From contig JAEUVD010000039.1 in the NCBI GenBank assembly GCA_016787065.1, positions 1 to 60,078 of the forward strand: a stretch of DNA of 60,078 nucleotides. Direction: 5' to 3'. Below are positions 54,955 through 60,078 of this stretch, in pieces. The DNA is from Chitinophagaceae bacterium (lineage in GTDB: Bacteria; Bacteroidota; Bacteroidia; Chitinophagales; Chitinophagaceae). The translations under genes were made by a program, and so were the position numbers. Position 1 is the stretch's first letter, and every line of letters starts with the position of its first letter. Below the pieces are notes generated by a model. The model was not told the origin of the DNA, made no database searches, and worked only from the letters and a program-made list of their open reading frames with translations.

Positions 54955-55728
54955 ATGAAGGTTGTATTATTCGCAGGAGGGCTTGGAACCCGAATTTCAG
55001 AAGAGAGTCATTTAAAGCCTAAACCCATGATTGAAATAGGTGGTAAACCTATTCTTTGGCATATTATGAAAATCTATGCCTCTTACGGGCACAATGAATT
55101 TATTGTTTGCTGTGGCTATAAATCGTGGGTAATCAAAGAATATTTCGCGAATTACTTTGTTCATAATGCGGATATTACGATCGATTTGAAAGATAATCAA
55201 TTAGAAGTTCATCAAACCAATGCTGAACCCTTTAAAGTAACTTTAATTGATACCGGTTTGCATACCATGACGGCAGGTCGTTTAAAACAAGTTCTACCCT
55301 ATACCAATCAGGAAACATTTCTACTTACTTATGGTGATGGTGTTTGTGACGTGAATATCAATAAATTAATTGCCTTCCATGAACAACATGGAAAAATTTG
55401 TACCATGACTACCATTCAACCTAGCAGTCGGTTTGGTGTAGTAAATATGGATGATGACGGAACAGTACTTCAGTTTGAAGAAAAACCGGAAGACAGCGGC
55501 ACCTGGATAAACGGTGGTTTTTTTGTGGTAAATCCTTCCATAGCCGATTATTTGAAAGAAGATATGAATGACATGATGTGGGAACGAAAACCGATGTATG
55601 ATTTAGCGTCGAACAAAGAAATAGTTGGTTACCGCCATCGTGGATTTTGGAAATGCATGGATACTATGCGCGATAAAGAAGAATTAGAAAAACTTTGGGA
55701 AACAAATCCAATATGGAAAACCTGGTAA
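54955..55728 (+). CDS. rfbF: Glucose-1-phosphate cytidylyltransferase
   Basis: A 257-residue nucleotidyltransferase. VLFAGGLGTRISEES is the nucleotide-binding signature, followed by KPKPMIEIGGKPILWHIMK, ITYGDGVCDVN-type metal site (LLTYGDGVCDVN) and FEEKPED. It makes CDP-glucose for CDP-linked deoxysugars. Its end overlaps rfbG by 16 bp, forming the first step of the rfbF-rfbG pathway. Confidence 0.95.
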   Translation: MKVVLFAGGLGTRISEESHLKPKPMIEIGGKPILWHIMKIYASYGHNEFIVCCGYKSWVIKEYFANYFVHNADITIDLKDNQLEVHQTNAEPFKVTLIDTGLHTMTAGRLKQVLPYTNQETFLLTYGDGVCDVNINKLIAFHEQHGKICTMTTIQPSSRFGVVNMDDDGTVLQFEEKPEDSGTWINGGFFVVNPSIADYLKEDMNDMMWERKPMYDLASNKEIVGYRHRGFWKCMDTMRDKEELEKLWETNPIWKTW

Positions 55729-56816
55729 GCTTAGCACGTTTCAGAAAACATTTTGAAGGAAAAAAAGTTCTATTAACGGGCCATACCGGTTTTAAAGGAA
55801 GCTGGTTACTTCAATTGCTGGCTCGATGCAATGCAAGTATTACCGGATTAGCCCTTGCTCCTGAAGAACCCAGTTTATACCATCAAATAGAAGGTGATAC
55901 ACTTTGTAAATCTATTCTACACGACTTACGTGATGCTGATTTTGTTATTAATTTAATTGAAGAAATACAACCCGACTTTATTTTTCATTTGGCGGCGCAA
56001 CCACTGGTGTTAGATAGCTATCAACGTCCACTATACACGTTTGAAGTGAATGCCATCGGTACGGCGCATGTTTTAGAAGGCTTGCGAAAAGTAAACAAAC
56101 CTTGCATTGCCATTATGATTACCACCGATAAAGTGTATGAAAATAAAGAGCAAGGAACACTCTTTCAAGAAGACGACAAACTCGGTGGCTACGATCCTTA
56201 TTCCGCTAGTAAGGCGGCTTCGGAAATTGTCATTTCATCTTATATACATTCCTTCTTCAACCCAAAAGAATTTACCCAACATCAAAAGAAAATCGTTGCT
56301 CTCCGAGCAGGTAATGTAATTGGTGGTGGCGATTATGCAGCTAATAGAATCATACCCGATATTATTAAAGCCGTAAAACAACAAGAAGATGTTGTGCTAC
56401 GAAACCCCGATGCCGTTCGCCCATGGCAACATGTATTAGAACCGCTTGCAGCCTATCTGTTAGTTGCTGTTGAACTTGCCGAAGCCAATTCAGTTGTTAA
56501 CACGGCGTATAATGTAGGGCCTGAGAAATCGGATGTACTAAGTGTTGAATTTCTTACCCAAACAGCAATTGAGGCAATGCAACGAGGCAGCTATCGTATT
56601 GAACGAAATGAACAAGCACCGCACGAAGCAGGTTTACTCATGCTCTCCATTGACCGCATCAAGCAAGATCTTCATTGGGAACCTCGATGGAATGCAAAAA
56701 CCGCTATTCAGAAAACAGTGGAATGGTATCTGTCGGAGGAAGATGCTTCGGTAAAATGTTTACAACAAATACAAGATTATTTTCAAGATATCATCAACGA
56801 TAGCGACGATTACTAA
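55713..56816 (+). CDS. rfbG: CDP-glucose 4,6-dehydratase
   Basis: ATG 55713 was chosen over the TTG at 55695, giving 367 residues. The extended SDR fold shows VLLTGHTGFKGSWLL (NAD loop), FHLAAQPLVLDSY, and the catalytic triad region MITTDKVYENK with YDPYSASK (Y-x3-K). It converts CDP-glucose to CDP-4-keto-6-deoxyglucose. It overlaps rfbF and is 2 bp upstream of rfbC. Confidence 0.95.
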   Translation: MENLVSLARFRKHFEGKKVLLTGHTGFKGSWLLQLLARCNASITGLALAPEEPSLYHQIEGDTLCKSILHDLRDADFVINLIEEIQPDFIFHLAAQPLVLDSYQRPLYTFEVNAIGTAHVLEGLRKVNKPCIAIMITTDKVYENKEQGTLFQEDDKLGGYDPYSASKAASEIVISSYIHSFFNPKEFTQHQKKIVALRAGNVIGGGDYAANRIIPDIIKAVKQQEDVVLRNPDAVRPWQHVLEPLAAYLLVAVELAEANSVVNTAYNVGPEKSDVLSVEFLTQTAIEAMQRGSYRIERNEQAPHEAGLLMLSIDRIKQDLHWEPRWNAKTAIQKTVEWYLSEEDASVKCLQQIQDYFQDIINDSDDY

Positions 56817-56818
56817 CC

Positions 56819-57355
56819 ATGCAATTTGAATCTACAATAATTCAGGATGTTAAACTCATTACGCAATTTCATGCACATGATTTGCGCGGACAATTCGTAA
56901 AAACATTTCATGAGAAGAGTTTCTTCGAAGCGGGTATTTCTTTTTCTATGAAGGAGAGTTTTTATTCAACATCTAAACAACATGTAATTCGTGGTATGCA
57001 TTTTCAGCATCCTCCATACCAACATGCTAAAATTGTGTTTTGCACACAGGGTGCTATTTTAGATGTTGCTTTAGACATTCGTTCTGCATCCCCTACGTAC
57101 GGTCAGTTTGTTTGTGCCGAGCTTTCTGCAGAAAACAACAAAGCCTTGTATATTCCGGAAGGCTTTGCCCATGGGTTTAAATCACTTACTGAGAATGCCC
57201 TTACTTTTTATTTTGTGAGCAGTGAAAATTATCGTGAGGCTGATGATGGAATTCTATTTTCAAGTTTCGGAATGAATTGGGATTGTGAAGAGCCTATCCT
57301 TTCTGATCGCGATAAAAGCTTTGTTTCATTTCAACAATTCAAAACACCATTTTAA
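56819..57355 (+). CDS. rfbC: dTDP-4-dehydrorhamnose 3,5-epimerase-like protein
   Basis: A 178-residue cupin epimerase of usual length. RGMHFQHPPYQHAK carries the catalytic His, and LDVALDIRSASPTYG, EGFAHGFKSL and YFVSSENY complete the family pattern. Beside rfbF-rfbG it more likely acts on a CDP-4-keto-sugar than on dTDP-4-keto-6-deoxyglucose, since dTDP-specific genes (rmlA/B/D) are absent. The stop overlaps the convergent flippase gene by 4 bp. Confidence 0.88.
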   Translation: MQFESTIIQDVKLITQFHAHDLRGQFVKTFHEKSFFEAGISFSMKESFYSTSKQHVIRGMHFQHPPYQHAKIVFCTQGAILDVALDIRSASPTYGQFVCAELSAENNKALYIPEGFAHGFKSLTENALTFYFVSSENYREADDGILFSSFGMNWDCEEPILSDRDKSFVSFQQFKTPF

Positions 57356-58326
57356 TCTTGATCATCATCGTACAACTTCATTTTGTACACAAACAAACAA
57401 CCAATTAGCGCCGGAATAATTAAGTTGATTAACCACAATACACTGGTTGCTGATAAGATACCCACATAATTTGTACTAAGGGGCGCAAGAAAATAAACAG
57501 CTGTTTCACCTCGAACGCCTACCTCCACAACTGCTATCGTTGGCACAATAGCCATCGCCCAGAAAATTAACCAAATCACATGCACTAAACTGAGTATGTT
57601 TATATTTACCAAAAACAATTTCATCAACAATACTAATTGTACGGTATACACAAAATAGCGTAACAGCGAAAGGAGCAAAATGCGAATTAATTGCGTTCGA
57701 CCAAAGCGTTGAACTACTTCAATATATACCTTGAGTTTTCGAAAGTAACTAAAGCGTTCAACCAACTTGTAAAAACGCTGAAGATGAAAATACAAGTACG
57801 ACAATCCTAAGAGCAGAAGCAAACTAGCCCCAAGTAAAAAATATAACCAGAGTAATTGCTTCACTACTACTAGGTAATAAACTAAACCGATTACTCCAGC
57901 AAAACCGGTTATGATAAGTTGAGCAAAACTTCCTACGATGGTAACCGTAATACCTTGAATTTTATTTGGATTGCGCAGGTATAAAATTCGCCCCATATAC
58001 TCGCCAATTCGATTAGGTGTTATTACCGAAACCGCCACACCCGTAAGAATAGACTGCAACGATTTACCTAGCGAAATTCGTTCGGTATTGAGCATAAGCT
58101 GCTGCCATTTTTTTGCTTCCACTGTCCAATTCAAGAACATCAGTATAAAAACCAGACAGAGCATCCCAAGTTTATACATATCCCAAGAGGAATACATCGT
58201 TTGTAAGGTGTTCTTTAAATCTGGTTGTCGTTTTATTTGATGATAAATCGTGTACACAAGCCATAAAAACAAAATAAGTCCGACGGTGGCCTTGAATATT
58301 ATTTTTATACTTTTGTTCTTAAACAC
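57352..58326 (-). CDS. Flippase-like integral membrane protein (UPF0104/LPG synthase TM family)
   Basis: A 324-residue protein with about eight membrane helices (for example IIFKATVGLILFLWLVYTI, then LGMLCLVFILMFLNW and LLGASLLLLLGLSYLYF). The pattern is that of the membrane half of MprF/lysylphosphatidylglycerol synthase, with TPNRIGEYMGRILYL as its hallmark, but no synthase domain follows. It may flip lipid-linked intermediates of the nearby sugar pathway, as inferred from position. It is convergent with rfbC and divergent from ruvC. Confidence 0.8.
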   Translation of the reverse strand: MFKNKSIKIIFKATVGLILFLWLVYTIYHQIKRQPDLKNTLQTMYSSWDMYKLGMLCLVFILMFLNWTVEAKKWQQLMLNTERISLGKSLQSILTGVAVSVITPNRIGEYMGRILYLRNPNKIQGITVTIVGSFAQLIITGFAGVIGLVYYLVVVKQLLWLYFLLGASLLLLLGLSYLYFHLQRFYKLVERFSYFRKLKVYIEVVQRFGRTQLIRILLLSLLRYFVYTVQLVLLMKLFLVNINILSLVHVIWLIFWAMAIVPTIAVVEVGVRGETAVYFLAPLSTNYVGILSATSVLWLINLIIPALIGCLFVYKMKLYDDDQD

Positions 58327-58344
58327 AGCGTAAAAATAACAGGA

Positions 58345-58905
58345 TTGAAAGGGAAACAGGAAATAATTTTAGGAATCGATCCAGGCACGCTGGTCATGGG
58401 ATTTGGATTAATTCAAATTCAAAACAAAGAAGTAAAGTTACTAGAGATGGGCGTTTTGAAATTATCGAAGTATGACGATAATTATGAAAAACTCAATCAT
58501 ATCTACCGAAAAATCTCTGAATTAATTCGCCTTTATCAACCAGGGTATTTTGCAATTGAGGCTCCTTTCTTCGGAAAAAACGTTCAAAGTATGCTTAAAC
58601 TTGGTCGCGCACAAGGCGTGGCTATTGCGGCTGCCATGCAATATAGTTTACCTGTTACCGAATATTCGCCAAAGAAGGTAAAGCAAGCAGTAACGGGTAA
58701 CGGAAATGCAGGCAAAGAACAAGTATGGAAAATGTTACAAAAGGTTCTTAAGTTACAAGAAGAACCAGATTACTTTGATGCAACCGATGCTGTTGCTGTT
58801 GCACTTTGTCATTACTTCCAAATGCAAAGCCCTCTTCCTTTGCTAAATAAAAGTAAAGGATGGGATAGCTTTTTGAAGAATAATGCGCATCGTATTAAAA
58901 AATAA
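58345..58905 (+). CDS. ruvC: Crossover junction endodeoxyribonuclease RuvC
   Basis: A 186-residue RuvC. The start is a TTG at 58345, since no ATG precedes GIDPG. Catalytic acids are visible: Asp12 (ILGIDPGTLVMGFG), Glu72 (FAIEAPFFG), Asp145 and Asp148 (YFDATDAVAVA). It resolves Holliday junctions with RuvAB. It lies 18 bp from the divergent flippase gene and 14 bp before the histidine kinase. Confidence 0.95.
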   Translation: MKGKQEIILGIDPGTLVMGFGLIQIQNKEVKLLEMGVLKLSKYDDNYEKLNHIYRKISELIRLYQPGYFAIEAPFFGKNVQSMLKLGRAQGVAIAAAMQYSLPVTEYSPKKVKQAVTGNGNAGKEQVWKMLQKVLKLQEEPDYFDATDAVAVALCHYFQMQSPLPLLNKSKGWDSFLKNNAHRIKK

Positions 58906-58919
58906 GTACTTTTAATTTC

Positions 58920-60078
58920 ATGAGTAACCGTGTTATTCGAATCATATTTGTTTTATCGGTGTGTTGTGCGGTTTTGATGTTTACCACACAATATTTCTGG
59001 ATAAAGAAAGCATATGAGTTAGAAAAGAATATTTTCAATACCCATGTTACGATTGCCTTAAAAAATGTTGCGGATCAAATTTTACGGATGAATGAAAATA
59101 CTTCACTTACCGATAGTATCGTATCGCATGTGAATGATTCGTATTATACCGTTCAGGTTAACGACAAAATAGATTCAACGGCATTAGAATACTTGCTTAA
59201 ACGCGAATTACTGGCACAACAAATCAAAACTGATTTTGAATATAGCGTGTACGATTGCGAAAGTGAGAAAATGAAATATGGAAAGTATGTAAGCTATGAA
59301 CGAACAGATAAAAAACCAGATGTGAAGATGGAATCCTTCCCTAAAAAATTACATGGGAATAATTACTTCGCGGTTCACTTTCCGAAGTTAGATAATTACT
59401 TAACAAAGGAAATGACGAATTGGTTTTGGTCGACTTTGGTTTTAATCATTTTCCTGATTGTACTGGCTTATGCCATTTTCATCATATTCCGACAAAAACG
59501 ATTATCAGAAATCCAAAAGGATTTTGTAAACAACATGACGCATGAGTTTAAAACACCCTTAGCTACAATAAAATTGTCATCGGAAGTTTTAAAGAACCCT
59601 AATATTGTACAGAACCCGGAACGCTTACTCAACTATGCCACGATAATCAATAATGAAACCTTGCATCTTACCAATCAGGTTGAACGTGTTTTACAGATGG
59701 CGAAGAGTAACAAGGAAGGAATTAAACTCAATATCGATCATGTTGTTTTAAAAGAGATGTTAGATGAAATTACCGAAAGAAAATACAAACCCCTCTTACG
59801 CTCGCGTGGTGGAGATATTAAAGTGATGATGGATTCTGACAAAACAGAAATGTACGTGGATAAACTTCATTTCAAAAATGTAATTAGCAATCTCTTAGAC
59901 AACGCAATAAAATATTGTGATCGAACACCAATGATTGAAATAAGAACCCAGGATAAACCACAAGGGGTTCAGATCACCATTAAGGATAATGGCATTGGAA
60001 TTGATAAGAAAGATTTGAAAAACATTTTTGATAAGTTCTTTCGAGTTTCTACCGGCAATGTACATAAGGTTAAAGGCT
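58920..60078 (+). CDS. Sensor histidine kinase, 3' end cut off by window edge
   Basis: Starts ATG 58920 and is open to the window end (386 complete codons). Two membrane helices (about 6-28 and 168-190) flank an extracellular sensing region. HisKA follows, with His208 in FVNNMTHEFKTPLATI, and the HATPase_c domain begins (NVISNLLDNAIKYC N box, IKDNGIGIDKKD G1 box). The rest of the catalytic domain and any response regulator lie beyond the window. It follows ruvC by 14 bp. Confidence 0.92.
   Translation, partial: MSNRVIRIIFVLSVCCAVLMFTTQYFWIKKAYELEKNIFNTHVTIALKNVADQILRMNENTSLTDSIVSHVNDSYYTVQVNDKIDSTALEYLLKRELLAQQIKTDFEYSVYDCESEKMKYGKYVSYERTDKKPDVKMESFPKKLHGNNYFAVHFPKLDNYLTKEMTNWFWSTLVLIIFLIVLAYAIFIIFRQKRLSEIQKDFVNNMTHEFKTPLATIKLSSEVLKNPNIVQNPERLLNYATIINNETLHLTNQVERVLQMAKSNKEGIKLNIDHVVLKEMLDEITERKYKPLLRSRGGDIKVMMDSDKTEMYVDKLHFKNVISNLLDNAIKYCDRTPMIEIRTQDKPQGVQITIKDNGIGIDKKDLKNIFDKFFRVSTGNVHKVKG

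Noticed and set aside
1..60078. CRISPR array
   Set aside because: I saw no regularly spaced identical repeats with unique spacers, and no cas gene. SAVED is therefore read as CBASS, not CRISPR-linked.

Overview
The window comes from a low-GC member of the Bacteroidota, most likely in or near the Chitinophagales/Saprospiria-type lineages. The evidence is Bacteroidota-type -7 promoter boxes (TAnnTTTG), several proteins with type IX secretion C-terminal domains, SprB repeats, a DUF5686 protein, a chromosomal GlnRS, and lipoproteins with SprB/CHU_C neighbours. No species can be assigned from the sequence alone.

Region 1 (about 1-20.5 kb) is an accessory island lying against the 3' end of a tRNA-Asn gene (20551-20624, minus strand). 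It holds small lipoproteins, XRE regulators, an amber-interrupted zinc-ribbon/PDDEXK gene, an orphan HerA/TraD-like ATPase, an IS1595-family insertion, a large surface SBBP-repeat protein, a large serine recombinase, and an integrative-element backbone (RuvC-like protein, ArdC-like antirestriction protein, RadC-like JAMM protein). The left end of the island lies outside the window.

The centrepiece is a type II CBASS anti-phage operon on the minus strand, 10180 to 4492. Its order is DUF2188 small protein, LRAT-like membrane-anchored NlpC/P60-fold protein, CD-NTase, Cap2 (E2-E1), Cap3 (JAMM isopeptidase), and an effector with an N-terminal SAVED sensor joined to a C-terminal HExxH metallopeptidase-like domain. 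A divergent XRE/ImmA-like pair (10326-11170), equivalent in layout to the CapH-CapP regulators, faces the operon. The 145-bp gap between them contains a nearly concentric dyad that overlaps a perfect -7 box for the CBASS operon. Inferred logic: the repressor is held on the dyad, cleavage by the ImmA-like protease releases the operon, the CD-NTase (primed by Cap2 and unlinked by Cap3) makes a cyclic oligonucleotide, and SAVED binding turns on proteolysis. The LRAT-like protein is the least explained part.

Region 2 (20.6-32.2 kb) is core chromosome: a LuxR-type response regulator, PDH E1 beta, ClpP, two large outer-membrane proteins (TolB-like propeller/barrel and DUF5686), CinA and a MoxR ATPase. 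Region 3 (32.4-41.8 kb) is a single giant gene for a secreted protein with about 33 SprB repeats and a CHU_C sorting domain. Region 4 (42-60 kb) is mixed core: a methyltransferase, a solitary PaaA, repeat-rich intergenic DNA, an OXA-like class D beta-lactamase homologue, MazG-like, a secreted serine hydrolase, Dtd/TrmH/HflX, a CotH protein, GlnRS, an RDD protein, a LytTR regulator, the rfbF-rfbG-rfbC CDP-sugar cluster, a flippase-like membrane protein, RuvC and a truncated histidine kinase.
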